DNA of 64,000 nt from Niallia sp. XMNu-256 (GCF_036670015.1 NZ_CP137636.1:2210501-2274500), one strand, 5' to 3'; positions 16,840-25,978 are shown, counted from the first letter of the stretch. The notes: generated from the letters alone by a model not told the origin. Translations and numbers: made by a program.

Positions 16840-17811
16840 TTAACCTTTAGTGGAAGCCTTTAACTCATCAATAAACGCAGGTACGACTTCAAATAAATCC
16901 CCAACAATTCCGTAATCAGCCACTTCAAAAATAGGTGCATCAGGATCTTTATTAATTGCTACAATTGTTTTTGAATTCGACATCCCTGCTAAATGTTGAA
17001 TGGCTCCGGAGATTCCGATTGCAATATATAAATCAGGTGTCACCACTTTCCCAGTTTGCCCGATTTGTAGGGAGTAATCACAATAATTCGCATCACAGGC
17101 GCCTCGTGATGCACCAACAGCACCACCAAGCAGTCCCGCTAATTCCTCTAATAGTTTGAAACCTTCTTTTCCCTTCACACCACGACCACCTGACACAATA
17201 ATTTTTGCCTCAGAAAGGTCTACTCCTTTGGAGACTTTTTTTACGACCTCTTTGATTACGGTACGACCTTCTCTTATGTCTAGGGATAAACTTTCGACAT
17301 GACCAGAACGTGATTCATCTTTAGTGAGACGATTAATATTATTAGGACGTATCGTTACTAACGCCAGTCCGTTCACCGATTTCTTTTCAAATGCTTTCCC
17401 AGAATAGATGGGTCTTGTATAGATTTCCCCTTGATCAATCTTTTCTATTTTTATGACGTCAGACAGAAGTCCGGCCTGTAAATGTGCGGAAATTCTAGGA
17501 GTTAAATCTTTACCAAGTGCTGTGTGCCCCATAATAAAAGCATCTGGCTTTTCTTTTTCGAATACTTTAAGGAGTGCCTGTTGATACGTATCTGTTGAGT
17601 ATTCTTTAAGACATGGATTTTCAGCTTTTAGGACCCGATTTGCTCCATAGAATATCATTTCATTTGCCAATTCACCAATTTTATTTGAAAATAGCGCAGC
17701 AACAACCTCTCCCCCATCAGCAATAACTTTGGCCGCTGCAATTGATTCAAATGAAACGTGACGGATTTCTCCATGACGAATTTCACCTAGTACTAGAACC
17801 TTCTTAGTCAT
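16840..17811 (-). CDS. etfA: Electron transfer flavoprotein alpha subunit
   Basis: A 323-residue ETF alpha subunit. The C-terminal FAD-binding domain carries IVSGGRGVKGKEGFKLL near residue 207, GASRGACDANYCDYSLQIGQTG near 233 and the family signature YIAIGISGAIQHLAGMSNSK near 265. With EtfB it forms a soluble heterodimer that carries electrons from acyl-CoA dehydrogenases to FadF. The gene starts 22 bases after etfB ends, with AGGGGAGGGACG as ribosome site. Length is typical. Confidence 0.95.
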   Translation of the reverse strand: MTKKVLVLGEIRHGEIRHVSFESIAAAKVIADGGEVVAALFSNKIGELANEMIFYGANRVLKAENPCLKEYSTDTYQQALLKVFEKEKPDAFIMGHTALGKDLTPRISAHLQAGLLSDVIKIEKIDQGEIYTRPIYSGKAFEKKSVNGLALVTIRPNNINRLTKDESRSGHVESLSLDIREGRTVIKEVVKKVSKGVDLSEAKIIVSGGRGVKGKEGFKLLEELAGLLGGAVGASRGACDANYCDYSLQIGQTGKVVTPDLYIAIGISGAIQHLAGMSNSKTIVAINKDPDAPIFEVADYGIVGDLFEVVPAFIDELKASTKG

Positions 17812-17833
17812 TCTCGTCCCTCCCCTAATGAAG

Positions 17834-18607
17834 TTAAATTACTTTAGCATCTGTTTTTAATAGAGAAATGAGTTCACTCACTTGCTCTTTAACCGTTCCA
17901 TCTATCAATCTGCCTGCTTGTTTTTTCGGTGGTAACGTAATTTCAATTGTTTTTGTTTTGGCTATGATCTCTTCCTCTTCTAAATTTAGATCCTCTAAAT
18001 CTAACCTTTCAAGAGGCTTCTTCTTAGCCTTCATAATTCCTGGAAGTGATGGGTACCGTGGCTCATTTAATCCTTGTTGTGCGGTAACTAATACTGGAAG
18101 TGATACTTCGATAATCTCCTGATCTCCTTCCACATCTCGAACAATTGTGGCCAATTTTCCGTTCACATCTAATTTTGTAATGGTAGTTACTTGAGGAAAT
18201 CCTAGATGTTCGGCAACTTGAGGCCCCACTTGCCCAGATCCCCCATCTACAGCCACATTTCCGCAAAGGATAAGATCAGGTGCTTGATCTTTTAAATAGA
18301 CTGCAAGAATAACTGCTGTTGAATACGCATCGATCTCTTCCTCTAAATCCTCCGTTTCAATCATAACCGCTTTATCTGCCCCCATCGCAAGAGCGGTTCG
18401 TAATTGTTTTTCAGCTTCTGCTTCTCCAACTGTGATGACAGTAACTTCTCCGCCATGATCATCACGAAGTTGAATGGCCTCTTCTATTGCATATTCATCG
18501 TAAGGGTTAATGATATATTCAGCGGAATCCTCGTTAATCTTTCCATTTTCAATGACGATTTTTTCTTCAGTATCAAACGTTCTTTTCAACAGGACATATA
18601 TTTTCAT
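17834..18607 (-). CDS. etfB: Electron transfer flavoprotein beta subunit
   Basis: A 257-residue ETF beta subunit. Diagnostic blocks are NPYDEYAIEEAIQLRDD near residue 34, the AMP-binding region ILCGNVAVDGGSGQVGPQVAEHL near 112 and the recognition loop segment LPGIMKAKKKPLE near 188. It opens the etfB-etfA-fadF operon. Acyl-CoA dehydrogenases that would feed it are not in the window, apart from a 3-hydroxyacyl-CoA dehydrogenase at 33.6 kb. GGGGAGCGATG precedes the start. Confidence 0.95.
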   Translation of the reverse strand: MKIYVLLKRTFDTEEKIVIENGKINEDSAEYIINPYDEYAIEEAIQLRDDHGGEVTVITVGEAEAEKQLRTALAMGADKAVMIETEDLEEEIDAYSTAVILAVYLKDQAPDLILCGNVAVDGGSGQVGPQVAEHLGFPQVTTITKLDVNGKLATIVRDVEGDQEIIEVSLPVLVTAQQGLNEPRYPSLPGIMKAKKKPLERLDLEDLNLEEEEIIAKTKTIEITLPPKKQAGRLIDGTVKEQVSELISLLKTDAKVI

Positions 18608-18848
18608 ACATCATCGCTCCCCGAGTATTTTAGGATGGAAAATAATAAAAATTTAACTGTCAACCTATCTTTTTAAAATAAAAGATTTCACAAATATTTC
18701 ACGATTCTCCTTGAAACTAATCGAGTGTGATTACACAATTTAATGGTAAATAGTGTATGATAGAAGTATAAAATGACATGTGGTTAATAGAAGTTACTCT
18801 CCACACTAATTTAAAAGTTTAACAAATGAATATGATGGAGGAATGAAC

Positions 18849-19145
18849 ATGGACTTATTTAAACAATTTTTCACACTGGGATTGGGTGCGGCTGTTATTA
18901 CAAAAGAACAGGTTGAAAAAACCGTTGATTCTCTTGTTAAAAAAGGTGAAGTTAGTGCAAATGAATCAAAAGAACTTGTAAATCAGTGGTTGGAAAAGGG
19001 AGAACAAGCAAAACAAGAAATAGACGATATCGTTAAAACAAGAGTCAATCAAGTATTAGCGAACTTAGATATTGTCACAAAAGAAGAATATCAAGAATTA
19101 GAGCGTAGAATTGAAGCGCTTGAAACGCAATTAAATAAACAATAA
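18849..19145 (+). CDS. Phasin-like helical protein
   Basis: A 98-residue, almost wholly helical protein with the pattern of poly-granule-associated or phasin-family proteins. It has an amphipathic N-terminal stretch (MDLFKQFFTLGLGAAVITKEQ), then a heptad-rich coiled coil to the C terminus. The start at 18849 sits seven bases after GGAGG; the ATG at 18843 is too close to that site. Phasins coat polyhydroxyalkanoate granules, but no pha genes are visible here and related proteins of this size occur in bacteria without granules. Role uncertain. Confidence 0.68.
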   Translation: MDLFKQFFTLGLGAAVITKEQVEKTVDSLVKKGEVSANESKELVNQWLEKGEQAKQEIDDIVKTRVNQVLANLDIVTKEEYQELERRIEALETQLNKQ

Positions 19146-19151
19146 TCTGTT

Positions 19152-19190
19152 GGGTGTTTTAAAAGGTATACCTTTTAAAACACCCTTTTT
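19152..19190 (+). terminator. Strong terminator of the phasin-like gene
   Basis: A perfect 15-bp stem GGGTGTTTTAAAAGG/CCTTTTAAAACACCC around TATA is followed by TTTTTATT. Confidence 0.92.
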
Positions 19191-19215
19191 ATTAAACTTA
19201 GTATTGAAATGTGCC

Positions 19216-20028
19216 CTAGTTACTCATATGATTTTTAATACTTCTGAGAAAATCAGTTAACGCCTTACCCGGGTGTTCATTGTGACTAACGATGGGGATA
19301 ATCCCTCTCTCTTTAAGTAAACGCTCTTTAATGGGGTTAGGTTCCACGAGAAAAATATAAGATTTGGGGCGTATATGTTCAAAGTTAGAATCCTTCCATT
19401 GGCGATGTAATTTATATAACATATACCTAATATTTATATCTGATAAACTATAACCGATGAAAATAATTGATTTTTCCAATGAGTCTGACCTTAATTTAAT
19501 GTCTAAAGGTGATTCAAAATCAAGTCGTTGAAAAAAACTGGATTCGGTTAAAACGAGTGATGAATCATCATGAAAATCACCATGAAATTTGATAATTTGT
19601 GTTTTATTCATTTTTATTCTCGCGATATCCGCCACATTGGTAATTTTAGTATATTCTTTTTTATAATAATCAAAGGCATTTTCTAACCATCGATCAAAAT
19701 TGGTTGTATAAATAATTGGAAAGTCCAAATCTATAATCAGTTTATAAATTTCGGATTCCCCTACGTTAATGTCTTTATGATGCCAGAGTCGATCCATCCA
19801 ACTTCTTAAAGAACCTAATGTTCCTTTTTGGTGATAATAATACTCTGCCATGATTAAAAAGTCATTGTTGCCCCATGATTTAAATTGTTCTGGATCATAG
19901 CCAAGATTTGCCGCCATTTGATTCATCAACTCTGAATAAACAGGTAGACCTAAATTTTTTGAGACGCCCGAACCGACAAAAAGAATCGCCTGTTTATTTT
20001 TAATGGCTTTAGCCAATTCTTGTATCAT
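19216..20028 (-). CDS. Stand-alone SIR2-domain protein, possible NADase
   Basis: A 270-residue protein made almost entirely of a SIR2-like domain. Visible motifs are the NAD-binding GSGVS (19-23), YTTNFD (107-112) with N110, KFHGDF (147-152) with H149, and GYSLSD (192-197). The Asn/His pair sits where the B. cereus anti-phage NADase ThsA has N112 and H152. There is no zinc-binding CxxC pair as in classical deacetylase sirtuins. It may be an NAD-cleaving defence effector. Against this, no sensor or partner gene is adjacent: it lies alone between a phasin-like gene and racA. A housekeeping NAD-linked role is possible. It is monocistronic, with GGAGGTC before the start. Confidence 0.8.
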   Translation of the reverse strand: MIQELAKAIKNKQAILFVGSGVSKNLGLPVYSELMNQMAANLGYDPEQFKSWGNNDFLIMAEYYYHQKGTLGSLRSWMDRLWHHKDINVGESEIYKLIIDLDFPIIYTTNFDRWLENAFDYYKKEYTKITNVADIARIKMNKTQIIKFHGDFHDDSSLVLTESSFFQRLDFESPLDIKLRSDSLEKSIIFIGYSLSDINIRYMLYKLHRQWKDSNFEHIRPKSYIFLVEPNPIKERLLKERGIIPIVSHNEHPGKALTDFLRSIKNHMSN

Positions 20029-20245
20029 AAGACCTCCATTAATAAGAAAATATCGCTATCGCCTTACTATTTATAGTATGAGCATTTTTTTCTATAAGAA
20101 CTTCTTCAAGTAAATAGTAAATTGTTTTGTGTTGTTCGACAAGTATTCTCCTTTGCAACTTTTTTTAGCGAATCTCTTCTTGTTTTGTCGCTGTTGCAGG
20201 AATGTAGGTAGAAACAGAGAAGCATTAAGATAAGGAGGGGTTCTA

Positions 20246-20755
20246 TTGAATACAAAGTCTGTAGCCGATTTGCTTGGCATTTCAACTAGAACAGTTCAAA
20301 GATGGGTCAAACAACTGGGATTGGAAATGGCGAGGAATGATCTTGGTCACTTTATTTTTACAGAGGAAGATATCGAATTATTAAAACAGGTAAAAAAACA
20401 ATTAGAGGATGGAGTCCTCCTCCAGGATATTACAGTAAAAGCAAATAATCGAACCGGTGTGGTAAGGAGCGTACAAACTGAAATGCAACAGACTGACTTA
20501 GAAGAAATTGAGGAAAAAATTAAAAACTTAGAATTAAGTTTATATCAAAAAGCAGATTCAGTTGTTTCCTATCAACTCCTTCAGCATCGTCGCGAAATTG
20601 AGGAATTACAGAATCAGATTACAAATCTTAAAGAACAAATCAGCAATTTAGAAAAGTTATTAATTAGAGAAGTACAAACAGCTGCCTCGTTAGAAGAAAC
20701 GAAAATTAAACCGAGAAAAAAGAAGAGTTTTCTAAAAGGAATATTTGGCTTTTAA
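20246..20755 (+). CDS. racA: RacA, chromosome-anchoring protein of sporulation
   Basis: A 169-residue protein with a MerR-type helix-turn-helix at the N terminus (TKSVADLLGISTRTVQRWVKQ, residues 3-23). A linker is followed by a long coiled coil (about 75-150) and a basic tail KPRKKKSFLKGIFGF. This is the architecture of B. subtilis RacA, which binds origin-region DNA and tethers it to the pole through DivIVA as the axial filament forms. The start is TTG with AAGGAGGGG nine bases upstream. Sporulation control (Spo0A, sigma H) is expected but was not identified in the sequence. Confidence 0.88.
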   Translation: MNTKSVADLLGISTRTVQRWVKQLGLEMARNDLGHFIFTEEDIELLKQVKKQLEDGVLLQDITVKANNRTGVVRSVQTEMQQTDLEEIEEKIKNLELSLYQKADSVVSYQLLQHRREIEELQNQITNLKEQISNLEKLLIREVQTAASLEETKIKPRKKKSFLKGIFGF

Positions 20756-20788
20756 AAAAACAGCACAATGGTGAGTGCTGTTTTTTTC
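20754..20788 (+). terminator. Terminator of racA
   Basis: CAGCAC/GTGCTG stem (extended by flanking A and T tracts) with an 8-base loop, followed by TTTTTTTC; overlaps the racA stop. Confidence 0.85.
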
Positions 20789-20802
20789 ATTATGAAAATA
20801 GT

Positions 20803-20829
20803 AAAAAAGCAACCAATGGTTGCTTTTTT
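20803..20829 (-). terminator. Terminator of the lipoteichoic acid synthase gene
   Basis: AAAAAAGCAACC and GGTTGCTTTTTT form a perfect 12-bp stem around AAT, with a U-rich arm on the minus strand. Confidence 0.88.
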
Positions 20830-20842
20830 ACAAATGTTTTAC

Positions 20843-22795
20843 TTAATATTCATTTGATTCTTCATTTACTACGTTATTATAGTTATACTGGGATCGATCT
20901 ACAGGGGTAAAGCCTTCAGGTGTATAAAACCTTAAGAGATCACCATTAACGACTTTGTCAGATAGGGCTAATTTATGTTCTACACTATCTTGTAATTGCT
21001 TAGCTTCTTCTAGTCGTTCAGTATCTAATTCTAACCCTGTTACACTATCAAAGAATTTTCCATCTGCAAAAGTAATGGTTGGACTTACAAATTCACCATT
21101 TCTGAATGGGATGAGTTCATCATGCTCTTCTGATAAAATATCTGTTCCTAAATGGACATAGTCTTTTGTATCCATTCCTAAAAGATGCAGGAGTGTTGGC
21201 AGCAAATCAATTTGTCCAGTTACTTCATGGTTCACTCCACCCTCTACTCCAGGAACACGAATAAATAACGGAACTCGTTGCAACTGAGTATTTTCATACG
21301 TACCGATTTCTTTACCTAAAATTTGCTCCATCGCTGTTGTATGGTTTTTAGAAATGCCATAGTGATCACCATACATAATTATGATGGAGTTGTCATATAA
21401 TCCGGATTCCTTTAAATAAGCAAAGAACTGTTCTAATGCTTCATCAGCATATCGAGCCGTTTGGAAATACGTATCAACTGATTTATCCCCTGTCGTAGCC
21501 GGAGCAATGGTAGCTAATTCCTCATCTAATGGATATGGATAATGGTTTGTCACCGTAATGAACTTAGCAAGGAATGGCTGTGGTAAAGATTCTAATAATG
21601 GAATCGATTGTTCAAAGAAAGGCTTATCCATTAAGCCGTAATCGGCAAGATCTTCGGGATTCATTTCATAATAACTTGCATCGAAGAAATGATCATACCC
21701 AAAAGACTTATACATTTCATTTCGGTTCCAGAATGTTCCCGTGTTGCCATGGAACACGGCTGAAGTATACCCTTCCTGATCTAAAATTGCTGGAGCTGCC
21801 TGATAAGTATTAAGTCCTTTCGTTGTAAAAGCAGACCCTTGCGGCAATCCGTATAAAGAATTTTCAAGTATGAACTCTGCATCGGCTGTTTTACCTTGAG
21901 CCGTTTGATGGTAAAAATTATCAAAGTACATGGTGTTTCCTTCGCGTATTAACGAATTTAAAAAGGGTGTTACCTCTTCCCCATTAAGCTGATAATCCAT
22001 TAAAAATGATTGCATGGATTCCAAATGTAAATAAATCACGTTCTTCCCTTTAGCCGCACCGAAATATTTTGGATTAGGCTCAGCATAATTAGATTGAGTG
22101 AAGTTAATCACTTCAGTGATATCATTACTGTCTGCCGTAACTCTTTGTGCGGAAGCTTTTGTACTTTGCACTGCATCATAAATGGTGTAGTTGTACATAC
22201 CTAAATATTTAACAATATAATTACGGTCAAAACCTCTTGTTAGTAGTTGTGGTCGGTCTGCTTCAGCTAAAGCTAAGTTTAGACAAGAGATCCCTAAAGA
22301 TAAAGAAATAATTGCCGTAGCAGTCCGTCGTTTCATATCTTTCATTTCAATTTTTATTTTTTTCGATAAGAGCAATCCAATGACCACAAAAATATCCACA
22401 AAAAATAATATGTCGTATGCATTTAAAAGCGATGGAACACTGGTACTTACATCGCCAAAGTTTTGTGTTTGAAAAATGGTAGGCAATGTTATAAAGTCAT
22501 TAAAAAATCGATAATAAAGTACATTGGCATACAATAAAATGGTCAATACAAAATAAATGAGCATGAGCCAAGTATATTTCTTTCGGCCTTTAAATAAAAA
22601 GGCAAGCCCAAGAAAAAGCATGGAAGATCCTAGCGGATTTAATAATAGTAAGAATTGTTGCAAGGCACTTTCAATTCCTAAGTCAAATTGTGTAAATTGT
22701 ATTAGATATGTCTTCATCCAAAGTAAAAATACAATTAATAAATAAAATCCAATAAATTTATTAAATATATTTTCCCCTTTATTTACCTGATTCAT
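20843..22795 (-). CDS. ltaS: Lipoteichoic acid synthase (LtaS family)
   Basis: A 650-residue polytopic enzyme with five N-terminal helices (residues about 10-190) and an extracellular sulfatase-like domain. The catalytic Thr lies in QGKTADAEF near residue 295. Metal ligands are in HLESMQSF, MYGDHYGISKNH and the HGNTGTFWNR region. It polymerises glycerol phosphate from phosphatidylglycerol onto a glycolipid anchor outside the membrane. The start at 22795 follows GAAGGTGG; the frame could extend 18 codons without a better site. Bacillus has several paralogues (LtaS, YfnI, YqgS, YvgJ), so the exact counterpart is not certain. Confidence 0.88.
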   Translation of the reverse strand: MNQVNKGENIFNKFIGFYLLIVFLLWMKTYLIQFTQFDLGIESALQQFLLLLNPLGSSMLFLGLAFLFKGRKKYTWLMLIYFVLTILLYANVLYYRFFNDFITLPTIFQTQNFGDVSTSVPSLLNAYDILFFVDIFVVIGLLLSKKIKIEMKDMKRRTATAIISLSLGISCLNLALAEADRPQLLTRGFDRNYIVKYLGMYNYTIYDAVQSTKASAQRVTADSNDITEVINFTQSNYAEPNPKYFGAAKGKNVIYLHLESMQSFLMDYQLNGEEVTPFLNSLIREGNTMYFDNFYHQTAQGKTADAEFILENSLYGLPQGSAFTTKGLNTYQAAPAILDQEGYTSAVFHGNTGTFWNRNEMYKSFGYDHFFDASYYEMNPEDLADYGLMDKPFFEQSIPLLESLPQPFLAKFITVTNHYPYPLDEELATIAPATTGDKSVDTYFQTARYADEALEQFFAYLKESGLYDNSIIIMYGDHYGISKNHTTAMEQILGKEIGTYENTQLQRVPLFIRVPGVEGGVNHEVTGQIDLLPTLLHLLGMDTKDYVHLGTDILSEEHDELIPFRNGEFVSPTITFADGKFFDSVTGLELDTERLEEAKQLQDSVEHKLALSDKVVNGDLLRFYTPEGFTPVDRSQYNYNNVVNEESNEY

Positions 22796-23551
22796 TTTAG
22801 TCCCACCTTCTAACGAACTATTATACACGGTTCTCTGTTGAATTTTCAAATATTTCGTGATAATCTCATAAACTATTATTAAACTTCATTGGCGAGAGTT
22901 AAAAGCCCTCTGAATGAAATTAAGCCTCCGGTGGATGCCTCTGACTTTTTAAATTAACTTATCAAGCGAGCTCGACGACGGACAGGACGTCCTAGTCAGG
23001 CGAAAGCCAGAGGATATGGCTTTTTAAAGTGTAATGAAAAATCCGGGCTGCAAATTCGGCAGGCGAATTTAATATATTTCCAATTTTGTGCAATTTACGA
23101 TTATACGAATCTACATGTTTTTGCAGATTCTCATTATACTCCTTGATCGTAAAATGTCAAGATCTCAAAGAGCGTATGATTCTTACTATGTTTATAAAAG
23201 GTTGTCCTATATTTTATCTTAATATAGGTATGATTTCATGTATTGATAGTAATCTATAATGCTTTAATTGAAAAGAGGTCAAACATCCTCAATTCATTCG
23301 CAATCTTAAATAATTAGTAAATGATATGACGTTAAACAAGGTATTAAGTCATTATTTTTGGAAAGTATTATGATTTTCTCAAAACCATACAATTAAATTT
23401 TATAATTTATTATAAGGTATAAACGTTTATATATAAAATAAGTTTCAACTTTTTTTATAAACTTATCCCAATTCCCCACTAAATAAAGCGAAATCTGCAT
23501 ATCTATGAATATATAAACTTTAAATCTAAAATAAACATTGTGGGGGATTAT
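22796..23551. other. 755-base gap between ltaS and ykuK
   Basis: No convincing gene is seen. The first part carries the ltaS promoter area. A GC-rich structured island follows (22888-23130, listed separately), then about 400 bases of AT-rich DNA with no recognisable element up to the ykuK ribosome site. Confidence 0.5.
22888..23130. other. Structured intergenic island, candidate small RNA
   Basis: GC-rich DNA in an AT-rich gap with several stems. CCTCTG (22938-22943) pairs with CAGAGG (23008-23013) and encloses the palindromic core GGACAGGACGTCC. AAAGCC/GGCTTT (23003-23008 with 23018-23023) is followed by TTTTT, like a + strand terminator. Further on are the stems AAATTCG/CGAATTT and GAATCT-CA/TG-AGATTC. 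No open frame covers it. The sequence might encode a small RNA ending near 23025. The class is unknown. Confidence 0.5.
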
Positions 23552-24088
23552 ATGAGCACTGAAGTTAATAATATTGGTTACTTTCACAACTTAAAAGAAC
23601 GCAATATGAACTTTGAAGATGTTTTTGATCGGATTATTAAATTTATGAAGCTGTATCGCAATGGTAATTTCCGCCTAATGATCGGTACAGATTCCCAAGT
23701 CCATGATAAATATACTGTTTTCATAACAGGAATAGTTATCTTAAATGAAGGAAAAGGGGCTTGGGCATGTATTCATAAGGTCGTTATTCGAGAACGAATG
23801 AAACACTTACATGAAAGAATTTCAAAAGAAACCTCTTTAACCGAAGAAATTGTCTCCCTATTTAATGAAGAAAGAAAAAATATACTGATTAATATTGTTC
23901 TTCCTTATATTTATAAAGGGGCTAGCTTTACAATGGAAGGACATTTAGATATTGGTGCTGGAAATCGAAACAAAACAAGAATTTTTGTTGAGGAAATGAT
24001 TTCAAGGATTGAATCAATGGGAGTTGAACCGAAAATAAAGCCAGACTCATTCGTAGCCTCTAGTTATGCCAATCGATTTACAAAATAA
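23552..24088 (+). CDS. ykuK: RNase H-like YkuK-family protein (DUF458)
   Basis: A 178-residue protein of the DUF458 family. It carries the RNase H-like motif LMIGTDSQVH near residue 44, where the Asp is a candidate metal ligand. GKGAWACIHKVVIRERM and the C-terminal KPDSFVASSYANRFTK are also typical. The start at 23552 follows TGGGGGAT; the upstream GTG would place that site in the gene. B. subtilis YkuK is induced in sporulation-related and cold conditions, with no proven activity. It is monocistronic. Confidence 0.85.
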   Translation: MSTEVNNIGYFHNLKERNMNFEDVFDRIIKFMKLYRNGNFRLMIGTDSQVHDKYTVFITGIVILNEGKGAWACIHKVVIRERMKHLHERISKETSLTEEIVSLFNEERKNILINIVLPYIYKGASFTMEGHLDIGAGNRNKTRIFVEEMISRIESMGVEPKIKPDSFVASSYANRFTK

Positions 24089-24234
24089 TCATCAGTATCT
24101 CCACTTTTTTAATTAAACTTTCTTTGCGATAGTCATCATCTAAATATCGGTCCGATAAGGATAAAGGATAATAGATGTTGAAAAAATTAAAAACTCTGAA
24201 ATAACATTTGTTTATTTATCAAGATATAAAGAAT

Positions 24235-24275
24235 AAAAGGGCATCCAAAAGTCAGATGACATTCGGATACCCTTT
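24235..24275 (-). terminator. Terminator of the sda operon
   Basis: AAAGGGCATCC and GGATACCCTTT form an 11-bp stem with one wobble on the minus strand, followed by TTATTC. Confidence 0.78.
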
Positions 24276-24282
24276 CATCATA

Positions 24283-25185
24283 TTAATTGATGTAATCGAC
24301 TAACTTTTCTTTCGGTTCACCAAAAATTTCAACTTCCAGTCTACGTCCTGTTGGAGTTGCTGCTAAGCCGCCTTCTCCTGTTTCACGTAATGTTGTTGGA
24401 AGGGTTTGTCCGATGGCATACATTGCTCCAATTACTTCGTCACATGGAATTCGACTTGAAATACCAGCAAGTGCCATATCTGCCGCAGTTAATGCGTTAG
24501 ATGCTCCCCCTGCATTCCGTTTTACACAAGGTACTTCAACTAAACCAGCAACAGGATCACAAACTAAGCCAAGCATATTTTTCAACGCTATTGCAAACGC
24601 TTCTGAACATTGTTGAGGTGTTCCTCCTGCCAATTCAACAATCCCTGCTGCTGCCATCCCTGCTGCTGAGCCGACCTCTGCCTGACAGCCACCTGCTGCA
24701 CCTGAAATAAATGCATTATTGGCAACAACAAAGCCAAATGCTGCTGTTGTAAACAAGAATTCAATCATTTCTTGTCTCGTTGGATTTAGCTTTGATTGTA
24801 CAGCGAACAATGTCCCTGGAACAACTCCAGCTGAACCAGCTGTAGGTGTCGCACAAATGGTACCCATTGCTGCGTTTACTTCATTTGTAGCCATTGCCTT
24901 ACTTACAGCGTCTAATAATAGATCCCCAGATAGAGATTTCCCACTTTTTATATAGTTTTGTAAAAGGACGGAATCACCACCAGTTAGACCAGTATGAGAT
25001 TTAACCCCTTTCAACCCTCGTTCAACAGCATTTTCCATAACGGTTAAATTTACGTCCATTTTCTTAATAACTTCTTCCCGTGTGAGACCTGTTACTTCGA
25101 TCTCCTGACGGATCATAATTTCAGCAATTTTTACGTTATTTTGTTCAGCCATTGAAACCAGCTCTGCTACACTACGAAACATCAC
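24283..25185 (-). CDS. sdaAA: L-serine ammonia-lyase, iron-sulfur-dependent, alpha subunit
   Basis: A 300-residue alpha subunit of the Bacillus-type two-subunit L-serine dehydratase. Signature regions are CATPTAGSAGVVPG near residue 110, GGCQAEVGSAAGMAAAG near 160 and CDPVAGLVEVPCVKRN near 208, with cysteines that ligate the catalytic [4Fe-4S] cluster. The enzyme converts L-serine to pyruvate and ammonia. It follows sdaAB by 46 bases in one operon, with GGAGGGCAATG at the start. Length is normal. Confidence 0.93.
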   Translation of the reverse strand: MMFRSVAELVSMAEQNNVKIAEIMIRQEIEVTGLTREEVIKKMDVNLTVMENAVERGLKGVKSHTGLTGGDSVLLQNYIKSGKSLSGDLLLDAVSKAMATNEVNAAMGTICATPTAGSAGVVPGTLFAVQSKLNPTRQEMIEFLFTTAAFGFVVANNAFISGAAGGCQAEVGSAAGMAAAGIVELAGGTPQQCSEAFAIALKNMLGLVCDPVAGLVEVPCVKRNAGGASNALTAADMALAGISSRIPCDEVIGAMYAIGQTLPTTLRETGEGGLAATPTGRRLEVEIFGEPKEKLVDYIN

Positions 25186-25231
25186 ATTGCCCTCCTGATG
25201 TTGGATTTCTTTTCAGATGTACTATTTAAAA

Positions 25232-25894
25232 TTAGTCAACGATGCGAATAACCCTTGTTACATTTTCAAGAGCTGTTAACTCTTCGATAACGGTTTCATT
25301 TATTTTTTCATCGACTTCAATAACCATAATAGCAGTTTCCCCTTTATCCTTTCGAGAAACTTCCATATGTCCTATGTTTATTTGATGTTTTGAGAATATG
25401 GTTGTTACAGAACTAATGATTCCAAAACGATCATTATGAAGAACCAATACAGCAGGTTCTCCCGACAATTTTAGTTTAAAACTATTAAGCTCAGTTATTT
25501 CAATTGAGCCCCCACCAATAGAAATACCAATTAATTCAAACTCACTGCCATTTTCATCGTACAAATTAATTTTAACGGTATTTGGATGTTCGGGTATAGC
25601 TGTTTCTTCTTTAAAAATAATTTCCATTCCAGATTGTTTCGCAATTTCTAATGCTTCTGGAAGCCGTTCATCAAAAGTATCAAAATCTAATAATCCTGCT
25701 GCAAGGGCAAGATCCGTTCCGTGTCCCTTATACGTTTTAGCAAAAGAACCATATAGTGAAATAATCGCCTTTTTCGGCTGCTTTTCAAATAAAGTTCGGG
25801 CCACTCGGCCAATTCGAGCTGCACCAGCTGTATGGGAACTAGAAGGCCCTATCATGACTGGTCCGATGATATCAAAAGCTGATCTGTATTTCAT
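25232..25894 (-). CDS. sdaAB: L-serine ammonia-lyase, iron-sulfur-dependent, beta subunit
   Basis: A 220-residue beta subunit. It starts with the catalytic-site block SAFDIIGPVMIGPSSSHTAG (residues 4-23) and ends in an ACT domain (about 147-220), which in this family may sense serine. It is first in the operon with sdaAA. A sigma A promoter with a palindrome over the -10 box lies about 55 bases upstream, pointing to repression by a dimeric regulator. Confidence 0.93.
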   Translation of the reverse strand: MKYRSAFDIIGPVMIGPSSSHTAGAARIGRVARTLFEKQPKKAIISLYGSFAKTYKGHGTDLALAAGLLDFDTFDERLPEALEIAKQSGMEIIFKEETAIPEHPNTVKINLYDENGSEFELIGISIGGGSIEITELNSFKLKLSGEPAVLVLHNDRFGIISSVTTIFSKHQINIGHMEVSRKDKGETAIMVIEVDEKINETVIEELTALENVTRVIRIVD

Positions 25895-25941
25895 GACGAT
25901 TCACCTATTTCCTAATAGAATTATATTTTGGTAGTGCTTTC

Positions 25942-25978
25942 ACAAATTATTATACTAATAATTTGTTGTTGTCCTCAA
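25942..25978 (-). promoter_or_regulatory. sdaAB promoter overlapped by a perfect operator-like palindrome
   Basis: On the minus strand TTGAGG (25973-25978) and TATAAT (25949-25954) are 18 bases apart. A perfect inverted repeat ACAAATTATTA-TAC-TAATAATTTGT (25942-25966) covers the -10 box. The regulator is unknown. Confidence 0.6.

Noticed and set aside
20092-20280. 62-codon frame on the minus strand across the racA start
   Set aside because: It overlaps the racA ribosome site and start, and has low-complexity composition; it is a shadow frame.
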